Notes: generated from the sequence alone by a model not told the origin. Counted from the first letter of the stretch, positions 8,060-17,301 are shown. The stretch is 64,000 bases of DNA from Lachnospiraceae bacterium (GCA_024699325.1 JAILPS010000002.1:46032-110031); one strand, 5' to 3'. Program-made: numbers and translations.

Positions 8060-9272
8060 TTTTCATATCCTTCCTGCATCTGTAGACAAAAAGCGCCACA
8101 AAACACATGAGCAGTATGAACATCAGCACCGCGTATGCCCATGCCGCACCTGTTATGGAGAATTCCTTCATCCACCAGAATGGCAAAAATACAGAAACCA
8201 CAAATGTCACAACATACGAAACAAAAATCCCCCTGCTCATTCTCATGACAAGCACCGCATAGTACATGAGAATTCCCGCAGCGTTAAAACCTCCGCCAAG
8301 CAGGAGTATCAAAAGCTCCGTCTTGTAGGGCGCAAGGTCCACGTCAAAAAGCAGCGACAGTACAGGGATGCCAAGAAGCCATGCCCCCAGGAGGCACACG
8401 ATGGTAAGAAGCCCCACCGCAATCATTAATAGTGCCGTAAGCTTGGCAAAATTCTTATATCTCCTCTTTGCGTAGTGCTCCGTAAGTGTTGTGAGCACGG
8501 GCTTAAATATCATGGTGCTCACAAGATTAATAGCCCAGCTGGGCAAAAACAGCACATAGAAAATATAGTTAAAGCTGTCGTCGAAGTAGTCAACCGCGTA
8601 TTTAGAAGATGCGATCATATATGCATATAAAAACGAACTTAGGGCTATCAGGAAGCACTCCTTAAATATGCTCCCCCACTTCCCCTTAAGATCAAACCTG
8701 AAGGCAGGTGCGCCGAAGCTTCTAAGCATCAGCGGATTGACAATTATCACCACAAAAAATGCTGCAGCAGTCATGCAGACTGCGCCGGCAAGAGGGTTTT
8801 TGGTGACCGCCATGGCGATGAAAAACACCACAAGGCTTACCACTGTTCTTATGACCATGGATTTGCCTGCCAGGTCCAAATGCTCCTCCTTCTGATAATC
8901 CCCCTCGAAGATATCGGCGAGGGAATCCGCCATCTTAAAACCGCAAAGCGCAATCATTAGCGGCCAGATGTCATAGGATTTGCGGGTGATTAATAGATAG
9001 CCAAAACAGCACACCAGCATGAAAACCGTGGTCAGACTTCTGAGCGTAAAATAGTCGCTGAAACTGTATTTGCCGGAGGCGTCAGTCACCTGAAACGGCC
9101 TGATTTCAAAATACCCCACCGTCAGAAGTGTCTGCGCCAGCGTGAATGCTATGGAGAAATCATCCCCCGCGTCCTGCCCGCTTATTCTCTTGACGATGCT
9201 TAATATAACCATTGTGGCAAGCGCAAACACAATCGTGCCGGCGCTGTACCACATAACACTACTCTTCTTCAT
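8049..9272 (-). CDS. Wzx-like polysaccharide flippase
   Basis: A 407-residue integral membrane protein with roughly 11-12 hydrophobic helices spread over its full length and no soluble domain. Its size, topology and position between a polymerase and a glycosyltransferase fit the Wzx/RfbX branch of the MOP exporter superfamily, which flips undecaprenyl-linked repeat units. No single diagnostic motif was recognised, so the call rests on topology and context. It overlaps the polymerase gene by 14 bases and the following glycosyltransferase by 11. Confidence 0.75.
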   Translation of the reverse strand: MKKSSVMWYSAGTIVFALATMVILSIVKRISGQDAGDDFSIAFTLAQTLLTVGYFEIRPFQVTDASGKYSFSDYFTLRSLTTVFMLVCCFGYLLITRKSYDIWPLMIALCGFKMADSLADIFEGDYQKEEHLDLAGKSMVIRTVVSLVVFFIAMAVTKNPLAGAVCMTAAAFFVVIIVNPLMLRSFGAPAFRFDLKGKWGSIFKECFLIALSSFLYAYMIASSKYAVDYFDDSFNYIFYVLFLPSWAINLVSTMIFKPVLTTLTEHYAKRRYKNFAKLTALLMIAVGLLTIVCLLGAWLLGIPVLSLLFDVDLAPYKTELLILLLGGGFNAAGILMYYAVLVMRMSRGIFVSYVVTFVVSVFLPFWWMKEFSITGAAWAYAVLMFILLMCFVALFVYRCRKDMKNEG

Positions 9273-10611
9273 GGGATTTTCCTAACCTCTCCCTGATAAA
9301 TAAACCGTACATCACGGTGAGCGCAATCCAGAACCAGGTTGTCGGAACCGTAAACCACGCCGAGAAAAACGACAGGCTGGCGTATATCGCTATCTGCGAG
9401 AATATGAGCATGCTCATGGCGTCCCTGCGCCTGCTTCTGTCCGTGATAAGTCTGGAGACCAGACCGAATATGAACCCAAACACCAACACGCCGGGCACCG
9501 CAAAATCGTAGTACGCGTCATATATTATCGTCAGCGTGTTCATCTCTATCTTCATGAAATACTGTGGAAATGCAGTGAGCTGCGGGAACACAAACTTCAT
9601 GCCCGTGAGCGCAATCACGGGGAATAACTCCTTAAGCCCGTGGCTGTGCTGTTCAATGCACATGGTCAGGTAGTTAAAATTCGCATAGTTGTTAGCTATG
9701 TACATGTATGGATACTGGACATATGTCGGGGTGGACGCATCCCTGAAGGAGAATATCTCGTCAAGATATCCTGGCTCGTAGTGCCTAAGCTTCGTAAATG
9801 CCACAAACACGCCCACAAGCAGCACCGCCACCGCGCACACACATATGATTATCTTCTTCCACGGAAGCTTCTTAAAGTCGGCAATCTTAATCTGTCCCAG
9901 CACTATAAGCACAGGAGATGCAACTGATAGCATGATATTTAGCTTGCCTAAGCACATGATGTTGATAACCACGGACACCGCATTTGCAAAAGCTATCAAA
10001 AGCTTCCTGTTTTTCTGTGTGGTTAATCCCCTCTTCTTCATCTCCAGCGCATATGTGACCGTGAAGCAATGTGTGAATATGGACGACACCGTGAAGTAGT
10101 GAAGACCTGTCACGTGGAAATAGTTATATGCATGTGTGTCCTCAGAAAATATCGGAATGTATCCCAGGATTATCGCCTCTATTATGAAAGTCATAAGGCT
10201 CAGAGCACTCATGATCAATATGGCATAAAACATTCTGTCCGTGTTTACAGAACGCGGTTTTCTCTCCCTGTCGCCCTCGCGGCTAAAACATCCGCCCAGC
10301 ATGTAGAACACATAGAAGCCGCCAAAACATATCTTACTGTCAAATGTCCACGGGAAATGATACGAGCTAAGCCTCATGATGGCAAGCCCCAGACCGAACA
10401 CCCAGCCCAGGCTTAGAAGCGCCCTCATGTCGACAGGACACCTGCTCACATACGCGAAAGCCAAATACAACGAAAAGGCGGTCACTATAAGTAGGCCGCC
10501 TGCCAGGATAGAGTGGCCAAAACCGTCCAGCATAAGCGCCAGACAGTAGGCCACAATAAATATCGCTGATAATATAATATTTGCTCTGTTAAATCGAAGC
10601 TTAGCTTTCAT
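9259..10611 (-). CDS. Wzy-like O-antigen/capsule repeat polymerase
   Basis: A 450-residue protein with about 11-12 membrane helices and one large extracytoplasmic loop (about residues 270-340, including FRDASTPTYVQYPYMYIA). This is the layout of Wzy and oligosaccharide repeat unit polymerases, which are weakly conserved. It starts the polysaccharide part of a long run, 16 bases after cdaR. Having both a Wzx/Wzy pair and an ABC exporter in adjacent transcripts is unusual and could mean two polymers or one hybrid pathway. Confidence 0.75.
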   Translation of the reverse strand: MKAKLRFNRANIILSAIFIVAYCLALMLDGFGHSILAGGLLIVTAFSLYLAFAYVSRCPVDMRALLSLGWVFGLGLAIMRLSSYHFPWTFDSKICFGGFYVFYMLGGCFSREGDRERKPRSVNTDRMFYAILIMSALSLMTFIIEAIILGYIPIFSEDTHAYNYFHVTGLHYFTVSSIFTHCFTVTYALEMKKRGLTTQKNRKLLIAFANAVSVVINIMCLGKLNIMLSVASPVLIVLGQIKIADFKKLPWKKIIICVCAVAVLLVGVFVAFTKLRHYEPGYLDEIFSFRDASTPTYVQYPYMYIANNYANFNYLTMCIEQHSHGLKELFPVIALTGMKFVFPQLTAFPQYFMKIEMNTLTIIYDAYYDFAVPGVLVFGFIFGLVSRLITDRSRRRDAMSMLIFSQIAIYASLSFFSAWFTVPTTWFWIALTVMYGLFIRERLGKSHEEE

Positions 10612-10627
10612 AAATCGTCACCCGCAA

Positions 10628-12133
10628 TTATTCGACCGTCTCTGCGGTCTCCTCCACGCTTTCACTCTCAGAAGACTCCTCGGTCTGCGCCGGGGCGTCA
10701 GCGACTGTGGTCTCCGCTAAAACCTCCTCTGAGGTGATATCCTCGGAGGAAGGCTCAGTTTCAGACTCTGTCTCAGGCTCTGTCTCAGACTCCGTGACAG
10801 GCTCCGTGGTTGTCGGCTCCTCGGTGGTAGTCTCCTCAGGAGTCTCCGTCTCCGTCACCTTCTCGGTGATGTTTACAACAACCTCCACATTGGCTGCAAC
10901 CTCCAGTCCCTCCGGAAGAGTTATGACAAGAGGCACGCTCCAGCTGCCGGCCGTGTAGCCTGTAAGGTTTAAGTCGGCCTGAATGTTGGCCGCCTCTGTA
11001 TTTGCCAGATCCGTGCTGGTTCCCACCAGAGTGATATTTACAAGAGTGTCGTCAAACGAATAGTCGTAGAGGTCGCTCTTGCCCGCTATGGAAATATCGT
11101 CCGGAACCGCAAGTCTGTAGATTTTTCTGCTAAACTTCTCAATCTTAACTGTGACATTCACAGTTGTGTTGGTTGACACGAAGCTTACGCCCTCGGGAAG
11201 TCCCATCTGCTCAAGTGTCAGAGAGCTTAGATCCACCTCATAGGTCTTCGCCTGTGTCAGGTTCTCAACGTCGATAACCGAAGCAGGTATCTCCACCTGT
11301 GTAACTCCTGATATGATGGCCTTATATCCTGCTATCTTGATGGTTGACACATCAAGCTCTATGTCTGACACAGAGTAGCCAACCGCCGGGTCTCCCGTGG
11401 TCTCATCACACACAATCTTGACCGTCTTGGTCTGCATGATTGGCTGAACAATCTGCACAGTCTGTGGCGAGATGGTAAGTTTTGATGTGTCCTCTATAAC
11501 CTTGCCCGTGGAGTCGAGAAGCACCGGCGTTCCGGTCTCGTTAATCTCCTCGCTGGCATCGTTGATGTTTAAGTAGTATGCAACAGATGCTATGTTATAG
11601 ACATCTGAGCTTCTTCCTGAGACAGTGATTGTCGAAGGAACTGCCGTAGGCTCTGAGGCAGCGACATAATCCTCAGCTGCTGAACCGCTGGTCACAATAT
11701 TTATGGTGTAGGTTCTCGATACGATCTCCTCCAGATTAAAATACATGGAGGTCTCGCTTAAGCTGATCTCCTCGATTATATCTGCGTTGTTTAATATCTT
11801 ATATTCGATAGTGCCCTGCTTCTCTGTGTTCGTACTTCCGGTGAGGTAGCGCATATCAACGTAAACCTCAAAATCGCTGGCTGCAATCCTTACCAGATCG
11901 AAGCTCTTAGCAGTTACTGTAATCTCAACTGTTCCTTCGCCGACCACGTCATAGACCCAGTTCTGGTCCGTAATGGCCTCATCGTTCATGATCTCCACAG
12001 GAACCTTGATTTTCTTGGTATTGATAGGGTTTAAGTTATACATAACCGCAAACCATGTAAAGAATGCGATCACTACTGCCAAAAGCTTCAGCGTAATATT
12101 ATTCAGCACTATTGACTTCACTCTTTTCAACAT
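10628..12133 (-). CDS. cdaR: YbbR-domain protein CdaR, regulator of diadenylate cyclase
   Basis: A 501-residue protein with one N-terminal membrane helix (LKLLAVVIAFFTWFAVMY) followed by several extracellular YbbR repeats and a long, acidic Thr/Glu tail from about residue 415. CdaR binds CdaA and tunes c-di-AMP synthesis. Its start overlaps the cdaA end by 35 bases, so the two are translationally coupled. The low-complexity tail is longer than in common CdaR proteins and would reach into the wall. No glmM gene follows, unlike the classical cdaA-cdaR-glmM order. Confidence 0.9.
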   Translation of the reverse strand: MLKRVKSIVLNNITLKLLAVVIAFFTWFAVMYNLNPINTKKIKVPVEIMNDEAITDQNWVYDVVGEGTVEITVTAKSFDLVRIAASDFEVYVDMRYLTGSTNTEKQGTIEYKILNNADIIEEISLSETSMYFNLEEIVSRTYTINIVTSGSAAEDYVAASEPTAVPSTITVSGRSSDVYNIASVAYYLNINDASEEINETGTPVLLDSTGKVIEDTSKLTISPQTVQIVQPIMQTKTVKIVCDETTGDPAVGYSVSDIELDVSTIKIAGYKAIISGVTQVEIPASVIDVENLTQAKTYEVDLSSLTLEQMGLPEGVSFVSTNTTVNVTVKIEKFSRKIYRLAVPDDISIAGKSDLYDYSFDDTLVNITLVGTSTDLANTEAANIQADLNLTGYTAGSWSVPLVITLPEGLEVAANVEVVVNITEKVTETETPEETTTEEPTTTEPVTESETEPETESETEPSSEDITSEEVLAETTVADAPAQTEESSESESVEETAETVE

Positions 12134-13001
12134 TTTGCTTATCCTTTCCCTGATGTTTTGCTAACTTAGACCACTTCCTGCTCTTGACTGCAGGTCTGTT
12201 CTGAACCTTAATCAGATATTTTCTTAAGGTGTCGCGGTCAACATTTCTGATGATCTCTCCACCGTATGCAAGCGACACATGACCTGTCTCCTCTGAGACG
12301 ATAATGGTCAGGCTGTCTGAAACCTCGCTGATGCCGATACCTGCTCTGTGACGTGTTCCGAGCGACTTGCTGATTGACATGTTGGCAGAGACAGGCAGAT
12401 AGCATGTCGCAGCCACAATCCTGTCACTTCTCACGATAATCGCGCCGTCGTGCAGAGGTGTGTTCTTCTCAAATATCTGTATGAGCAGCTGGCTTGAAAT
12501 CTCCGCGTCAAGCTTGATTCCCGTCTTCTCATACTCCCCTAAACTCACGTTGTTTTCCATGACAATCAGGGCTCCGGTCCTGACCTCGCCCATGTCGTAG
12601 CACGCTCTTATAATCTCCTCCATAGACTTGTTGGAGAAATGCATCTCCCTGGCCCTGTCGTCGAAGTTGAGGATATTCTGCATGAAGTTCCTCTGTCCGA
12701 TGGATTCGAGCGCCCTTCTGATTTCCGGCTGGAACAGAATAAGCAACGCCAGAATTCCGACTGAGAAAGCGCTTGAGATAATCGCACTTATGACCTTCAT
12801 CTGGAATATCTGTGCTATGAACATGATAAACAGTATGATTACGAGGCCCTTGAGAAGTGTCCAGGCCTTCGTTTTCATGAACCATAAGATGATATAGTAA
12901 ATGCATACCGCAAGAACCAATATCTCCACGACATTGGATATATTAAAGCTTGTCTTTAGCCATGAAAACATGCTTCTGACAAAATCAAATATAGCCTCCA
13001 T
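12099..13001 (-). CDS. cdaA: Membrane diadenylate cyclase CdaA
   Basis: A 300-residue enzyme that makes c-di-AMP from two ATP. Three N-terminal membrane helices (about 23-90) precede the DAC domain with its two hallmark motifs, DGA at 185-187 (TPLHDGAIIV) and RHR at 217-219 (GTRHRAGIG). GGAGGG lies nine bases before the ATG. It overlaps its neighbours on both sides. c-di-AMP controls potassium and osmolyte balance and wall homeostasis in Firmicutes, which suits its place at the head of surface polysaccharide genes. Confidence 0.96.
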   Translation of the reverse strand: MEAIFDFVRSMFSWLKTSFNISNVVEILVLAVCIYYIILWFMKTKAWTLLKGLVIILFIMFIAQIFQMKVISAIISSAFSVGILALLILFQPEIRRALESIGQRNFMQNILNFDDRAREMHFSNKSMEEIIRACYDMGEVRTGALIVMENNVSLGEYEKTGIKLDAEISSQLLIQIFEKNTPLHDGAIIVRSDRIVAATCYLPVSANMSISKSLGTRHRAGIGISEVSDSLTIIVSEETGHVSLAYGGEIIRNVDRDTLRKYLIKVQNRPAVKSRKWSKLAKHQGKDKQNVEKSEVNSAE

Positions 13002-14080
13002 TATGTCTCACCCTCCGCATCATTATGTTCTTCTGTATCCTTAACCTCGGCTTCCTCTGCCTGCGGCGTCTCGTCGTCGGCTTCGTCGTCCATAGTCTCT
13101 TCATTGGTGGCAAATATAACATTTTCCGCGTCCTTATTAACTTCCTTAACAGAACGCTCCTTAATTCTAGTAACCTTGATATCCGGAACTGAAACCGTAA
13201 TCTTAGGAATGGCCTTCACGTAGTAATAATAGTCATCGTCCTCAAACTGGACATTCTCCTCTCTGGAGTAGTCCACCATGTGATACATTATGACAATCGT
13301 GACTCCCGTGATGATTTCTAATATAACATTTACAATCAGCACCGCAATGCTTGTGTTTAAGTCAAGCGCGTAGTCGCACATAAGCGAAACCAGCAGATAC
13401 ATGAACACTCCACCAGTGACTGCTATCTCCCAGGAATGCTTCACGGGAAGCTTCCTGATGATGTAGACCAGGAGCACCACAAACACAAGCGTAATCATCA
13501 TGGAGATGTTCTCGCTGTTTAAAAACACGCCGTTTATAACCTGGAGCACCTTCTCAATCGCCGACAGCGAAGATGTCTTGGAGGAGAGCAGCACGAAGTT
13601 GTCAGACACATAGAGTATCAGACGGCTGCTCACTATTCCAAACAGCATTGGAAATGCTGCAAGGGGCGACATGAGAAGTCCGATAATCATGGGAACCGGC
13701 CCGTAAAACTGTAAAACTCCGAGAAGTATGGAGATAGTCATAACGTAGCTGTTTCCGGGCTTAAATATAAAATACAAGAGCAAAAACAGCATTATCATAA
13801 ATGCAAAAACTGCCGCAAGCTCTATACTAATACCGGCAAGATCCAGCGCTATATACACGCTTATGAAGCCCGCCGAAACTGATGCAGGTAGAAATGCTGC
13901 AACCGCGCCCACAATTATAATTATCAGGACATGTGTAAAACCGTGAAACGCTCCGATATAGGAATCCACCGCCACCATGGTAAGGATCATCAGAAATGCT
14001 CTGGCGCACACGTCGATTAGTCTGCTGTGTGCAGCGTACAGCTTCTTCAGATGTTCCCTTATTACTAAGAGCTCTGTCAT
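13001..14080 (-). CDS. Polytopic membrane protein of unknown function, upstream of cdaA
   Basis: A 359-residue protein with about nine or ten membrane helices up to residue 275, then a soluble tail with a run of aspartates and tyrosines (DDDYYYYVK), a short basic part and a strongly acidic Glu/Asp end. I recognise no named family. It overlaps the next upstream gene by four bases and abuts cdaA, so it is cotranscribed and may act in the same envelope process. The acidic tail probably faces the cytoplasm, judging from the helix count, which is uncertain. Confidence 0.7.
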   Translation of the reverse strand: MTELLVIREHLKKLYAAHSRLIDVCARAFLMILTMVAVDSYIGAFHGFTHVLIIIIVGAVAAFLPASVSAGFISVYIALDLAGISIELAAVFAFMIMLFLLLYFIFKPGNSYVMTISILLGVLQFYGPVPMIIGLLMSPLAAFPMLFGIVSSRLILYVSDNFVLLSSKTSSLSAIEKVLQVINGVFLNSENISMMITLVFVVLLVYIIRKLPVKHSWEIAVTGGVFMYLLVSLMCDYALDLNTSIAVLIVNVILEIITGVTIVIMYHMVDYSREENVQFEDDDYYYYVKAIPKITVSVPDIKVTRIKERSVKEVNKDAENVIFATNEETMDDEADDETPQAEEAEVKDTEEHNDAEGET

Positions 14081-14571
14081 TCCTTATCCCTCCTTCTGGC
14101 GATTTTTCTCCTGCCCTGCTTCTTCTCCCTGTCGTAGTCCGCCCACTCCTGTGCCTCCTTAAGTGTTGCACTAGCCTTCTGCTCCTCCAACACGTTGTAG
14201 AGATTATCCAGGCGCTTAAGCGTCTGGGAGTATTCCTTGATTTTTGATGAAGCTCTGTTATATCTGACGGTATAGACTATCATGGTTATGATGACGTAGA
14301 ATACCAACACTATCAGATATCCCAGAAGCGCCGCAAATCCCGCACTTATCCAGTCGAAATGCTGCGCCTTCTCAGGGTAGTTTTCTATGAAAATCACGGC
14401 TACCAGGCCTAATATTAGCACCATGGCAATGGTCACACATATTCCAACTAACAGAACATGGTAATTGACATAGTCTCTCTTGTAATATTTACCTGTCCTA
14501 AAGTCCGTTACGCCGTGCTGCTCAGCTATGGCAGCCTTCGTCATCAGCGTGACCTTCTCCTCGTTAATCAT
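14077..14571 (-). CDS. Small membrane protein of unknown function
   Basis: 164 residues with two central membrane helices (about 30-55 and 66-95), a basic coiled-coil-like stretch around 100-150 (KIKEYSQTLKRLDNLYNVLEE) and a very basic C-terminus (KKQGRRKIARRRDKE). No family was recognised. The gap to rsmE is one base and the overlap with the next gene four bases, so it is firmly inside the prmA-rsmE-cdaA run. Confidence 0.65.
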   Translation of the reverse strand: MINEEKVTLMTKAAIAEQHGVTDFRTGKYYKRDYVNYHVLLVGICVTIAMVLILGLVAVIFIENYPEKAQHFDWISAGFAALLGYLIVLVFYVIITMIVYTVRYNRASSKIKEYSQTLKRLDNLYNVLEEQKASATLKEAQEWADYDREKKQGRRKIARRRDKE

Positions 14572-14572
14572 A

Positions 14573-15319
14573 CTATCTCTCCAACAAATATCCTAAAACT
14601 GACAGGACATAGAGCCCTGCAGTCTCCGTCCTAAGTATACGTTTTCCAAGTGTTATGGGCTCGTAGCCAAACTCTCCTGCAAGCTCCACCTCAGAATCGT
14701 CAAATCCGCCCTCAGGTCCTATAAATACAGCCACGCTGTCACCCGGCTTAATGGCGGCAAGCTTCTGTCTGGTAAGCTCCATGGGGCATGTCTTTCCTGC
14801 CATCTCGTATGGAAACAGCTTAACAGTTGCGCCAGATGCCTCCTGCATGGCATTCTTAAAAGACACAGGAGCGCATACCTCAGGGATGATACCCCTGCCG
14901 CTCTGTTTAGCCGCCGCCTCGCTTATGCCCTGCCAGCGCTTAACGCGGCTCTCCACCTTCTTATCCTCTATCTTGACCACGCTTCTCTTCATATTCACGG
15001 GAACTATGCGGCTTATGCCAAGCTCCACGCACTTCTGAATGATGAGCTCCAGCTTATCGCTCTTTGGAAGCCCCTGATAGAGTGTTATATGCACGGGAAG
15101 CTCCTGCTCGCACTCCCGCTTGTAGCAGATTCTGGCGCTCACCTGCTCTGTGTCCATGCTCTCTATCATGCAGTAATATTCACTGCCCGAGCCGTCCACC
15201 GCCATAATCTCCTCGCCCGCCTTCATGCGAAGAACGTTCACGATATGGTTGACATCCGCCCCGGTTATCGTTATGAGCTTCTCCCCAACGCATTCCGGGC
15301 TGACAAAAAAATGATACAT
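14573..15319 (-). CDS. rsmE: 16S rRNA (uracil-1498-N3)-methyltransferase RsmE
   Basis: A 248-residue SPOUT-class methyltransferase that methylates U1498 of 16S rRNA using S-adenosylmethionine. An N-terminal PUA-like part is followed by the knotted domain with conserved AAKQSGRGIIPEV, VFIGPEGGFDDSEV and ILRTETAGLYVLS. Its length matches the family. It follows prmA after one base, the standard Firmicutes order. Confidence 0.96.
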   Translation of the reverse strand: MYHFFVSPECVGEKLITITGADVNHIVNVLRMKAGEEIMAVDGSGSEYYCMIESMDTEQVSARICYKRECEQELPVHITLYQGLPKSDKLELIIQKCVELGISRIVPVNMKRSVVKIEDKKVESRVKRWQGISEAAAKQSGRGIIPEVCAPVSFKNAMQEASGATVKLFPYEMAGKTCPMELTRQKLAAIKPGDSVAVFIGPEGGFDDSEVELAGEFGYEPITLGKRILRTETAGLYVLSVLGYLLER

Positions 15320-15320
15320 A

Positions 15321-16277
15321 TTACTTCCTTCTGCAGACTATGCTGACCCAGTCCTTCTGGTAGTTTGTCTCTATAATCTCAAGCTCTGGGTTAGCCGCGA
15401 GCGCATCATGCACTGCCTGCTCCTTGAGGTTTATGATTCCTGATGTGATATAGATGCCGCCATGCTTAAGATGTGGCGGTACCTGTGCCTGAAGAGGAAT
15501 GATGACCTCTGCCAGGATATTAGAGAGCACCATGTCGTAGCACTCATAGCCAACAGCATCCTTGATGCTCTTGTCGTCTATCAGGTTACCTGTGTAGACC
15601 TTAAGCTGCTCCTCGCTTATGCCGTTAACCTCGCGGTTCTCTCCTGTGGCGATTATGGCATTCTCGTCGAGATCTGTTCCCACAGCATCCTTAGCGCCAA
15701 GTAGTATGGCTGTTATAGAGAGAATACCGCTTCCGCAGCCGATATCTAAAACTCTGTCGCCCTTCTTCAGGTACTTCCTGATGGCTCTTATACATAGCTG
15801 TGTGGTCTCGTGCTGACCTGTTCCAAATGCGGTTCCCGGGTCAATCTGAACCAGCAGCTTATCCTTATGCTCCTCAGGTATCTTCTCCCATGTCGGCTTG
15901 ATCAAAATATCGTCAACTGTAAATGGCTTAAAAAACTCCTTCCAGTTGTTCATCCAGTCCTTATCCTCCGTCTCGGAAGCGTCAATCTCACAGCTTCCCA
16001 CAGGGACGAACTGCGCTATATCCTTCATGCCGTTTCTGACAGCCTCCAGAGTCTCCTCCACATCGTATGTGTTGTCCAGATAGAAGCTGACCTTAGCCGA
16101 GCCGTCATCCGGAGGGAGCTCCGGCAGAATATCTATGAACATGCCCTTGGTGTCGGCCTCTGAGAGAGGTACATTATCCTCTATCTCCATGCCCACTATG
16201 CCTATCTCGTCAAACAGCTCGCCGATAAAATCGATTGCAGCTGTCGTAGTATGTAATGTAAACTTCTTCCACTTCAT
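15321..16277 (-). CDS. prmA: Ribosomal protein L11 methyltransferase PrmA
   Basis: A 318-residue methyltransferase that methylates ribosomal protein L11. The SAM-binding motif VLDIGCGSGILSI, the GTAFGTGQHETTQ motif and the SNILAEVI motif are all present. I set the start at the ATG at 16277 (MKWKKFTLHT), the usual PrmA N-terminus. The open frame extends to 16361, but that ATG lies inside the -35 box of the gene's own promoter. The ribosome site is weak (GGTAAG). It is the first gene of a run that continues through rsmE, cdaA and the polysaccharide genes. Confidence 0.95.
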   Translation of the reverse strand: MKWKKFTLHTTTAAIDFIGELFDEIGIVGMEIEDNVPLSEADTKGMFIDILPELPPDDGSAKVSFYLDNTYDVEETLEAVRNGMKDIAQFVPVGSCEIDASETEDKDWMNNWKEFFKPFTVDDILIKPTWEKIPEEHKDKLLVQIDPGTAFGTGQHETTQLCIRAIRKYLKKGDRVLDIGCGSGILSITAILLGAKDAVGTDLDENAIIATGENREVNGISEEQLKVYTGNLIDDKSIKDAVGYECYDMVLSNILAEVIIPLQAQVPPHLKHGGIYITSGIINLKEQAVHDALAANPELEIIETNYQKDWVSIVCRRK

Positions 16278-16299
16278 TTTCTTACCAACCTGTCTGTTA

Positions 16300-16319
16300 T
16301 TTGCGCACATTTGCGCACA
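16300..16319 (-). repeat. Two tandem 10-mers TGTGCGCAAA in the prmA leader
   Basis: On the minus strand TGTGCGCAAA occurs twice head to tail, between the -10 box and the start codon of prmA. It may be an operator or a chance repeat; no known site was recognised. Confidence 0.5.
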
Positions 16320-16332
16320 CGCATACAGAGTA

Positions 16333-16361
16333 AGTATAACACATCTACTCTGTTTTGTCAT
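16333..16361 (-). promoter_or_regulatory. Promoter of prmA-rsmE-cdaA run
   Basis: Minus strand -35 ATGACA (16356-16361), 17-base spacer, -10 TATACT (16333-16338). It lies about 55 bases upstream of the chosen prmA start and excludes the longer reading of that gene. Confidence 0.8.
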
Positions 16362-16414
16362 TTATATGTTTAAAATATATTGAGAAAACTGTCAGACGTC
16401 AGAGTACTAAAATG

Positions 16415-16444
16415 TTGACATATCAAACTACAATATGCTAACAT
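16415..16444 (+). promoter_or_regulatory. Promoter of the HAD phosphatase gene
   Basis: Consensus -35 TTGACA (16415-16420), 18-base spacer and extended -10 TGCTAACAT (TAACAT at 16439-16444), thirty bases before the start codon. It is divergent from the prmA promoter. Confidence 0.7.
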
Positions 16445-16474
16445 CTGATTTCAGAATACTACAAGAGGTATGCA

Positions 16475-17266
16475 ATGGAAAAGAAAGCAATGTTTTTCGA
16501 TATAGACGGAACTCTTCTTCCGTCAGGCGGCAAGGAGTTTACCCCCAGCGCCCTAGAGGCAATCAGACAGGCCAAGGCAAACGGCCATCTAATGTTCATA
16601 AACACGGGACGCGTTGTGGCAAACTTAGAGGATTTCATGTTTGACCCAGCATTTAACGGCTTCGTATGTGCGTGTGGCACATACATTTTGATAGACGGGG
16701 AGGTTAAGCTCTATGTCCACACCCCTGATGACGTGTGCTCGCGTGTGAGAGAGCTCGCCGACAAATACAGCATGGACATTGTTTTTGAGAGCCATCACGG
16801 CATATACTGTGACAGGGATAAGCTAGTCACAGAGGGCTGCAGAAGTCTCGTAAATACGCTGTTTAAGCGCGGACAGATTAATCTTACTATTCCCGAGGGC
16901 GTTTTAAACTTCGACAAGTTCGTCACCTGGGAGAGGCGCGACAGCGCTCTGTCTGACTTCGTGGAGGCCGTAAGTCCCTACTATGACTATATCGACCGCC
17001 GTGGAGGCTTCGGCGAATATGTTCCGAAGGGATATTCGAAAGCGACAGGAATACAGTTTATTCTTGACCACTATAACGTTCCGATTGAGAATGCATACGC
17101 CGTCGGAGATTCGACTAACGACCTCCCCATGCTTAAGTTTGTCCCCCACTCCATCGCCATGGGCAATTCATTTCCACAGTCACTCTTTGACGAGGTGGAA
17201 TATGTGACCGACGACATAGACAGCGACGGCATAAAAAATGCTCTGATACACTACGGTTTTATATAA
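16475..17266 (+). CDS. Cof-type HAD-superfamily phosphatase
   Basis: A 263-residue hydrolase of the Cof/YidA group, usually acting on sugar phosphates or flavin and pyridoxal phosphates. Motif I is FFDIDGTLLP, motif II INTGR, motif III the lysine of PKGYSKATGIQFI, and motif IV AVGDSTNDLPML. The C2-type cap lies between motifs II and III. AAGAGG precedes the ATG by six bases. It is one of only two plus-strand genes here, has its own promoter and a terminator shared with the convergent CobW gene. The substrate cannot be told from sequence. Confidence 0.92.
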   Translation: MEKKAMFFDIDGTLLPSGGKEFTPSALEAIRQAKANGHLMFINTGRVVANLEDFMFDPAFNGFVCACGTYILIDGEVKLYVHTPDDVCSRVRELADKYSMDIVFESHHGIYCDRDKLVTEGCRSLVNTLFKRGQINLTIPEGVLNFDKFVTWERRDSALSDFVEAVSPYYDYIDRRGGFGEYVPKGYSKATGIQFILDHYNVPIENAYAVGDSTNDLPMLKFVPHSIAMGNSFPQSLFDEVEYVTDDIDSDGIKNALIHYGFI

Positions 17267-17271
17267 TATAA

Positions 17272-17301
17272 AAAGCGCAGATGAATGATCATCTGCGCTT
17301 T
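17272..17301. terminator. Bidirectional terminator between converging genes
   Basis: A 13-bp perfect stem (AAGCGCAGATGA/TCATCTGCGCTT core) flanked by A-run and T-run lies between the HAD gene and the minus-strand CobW gene, so it can serve both. Confidence 0.85.

Noticed and set aside
10707..10958. Plus-strand Val/Ser-rich frame opposite the cdaR tail
   Set aside because: Same antisense artefact of a Thr/Glu-rich region.
16278..16361. N-terminal extension of PrmA to the upstream ATG
   Set aside because: The ATG lies within the -35 element of a good promoter and the extension is Cys-rich and unlike PrmA proteins.
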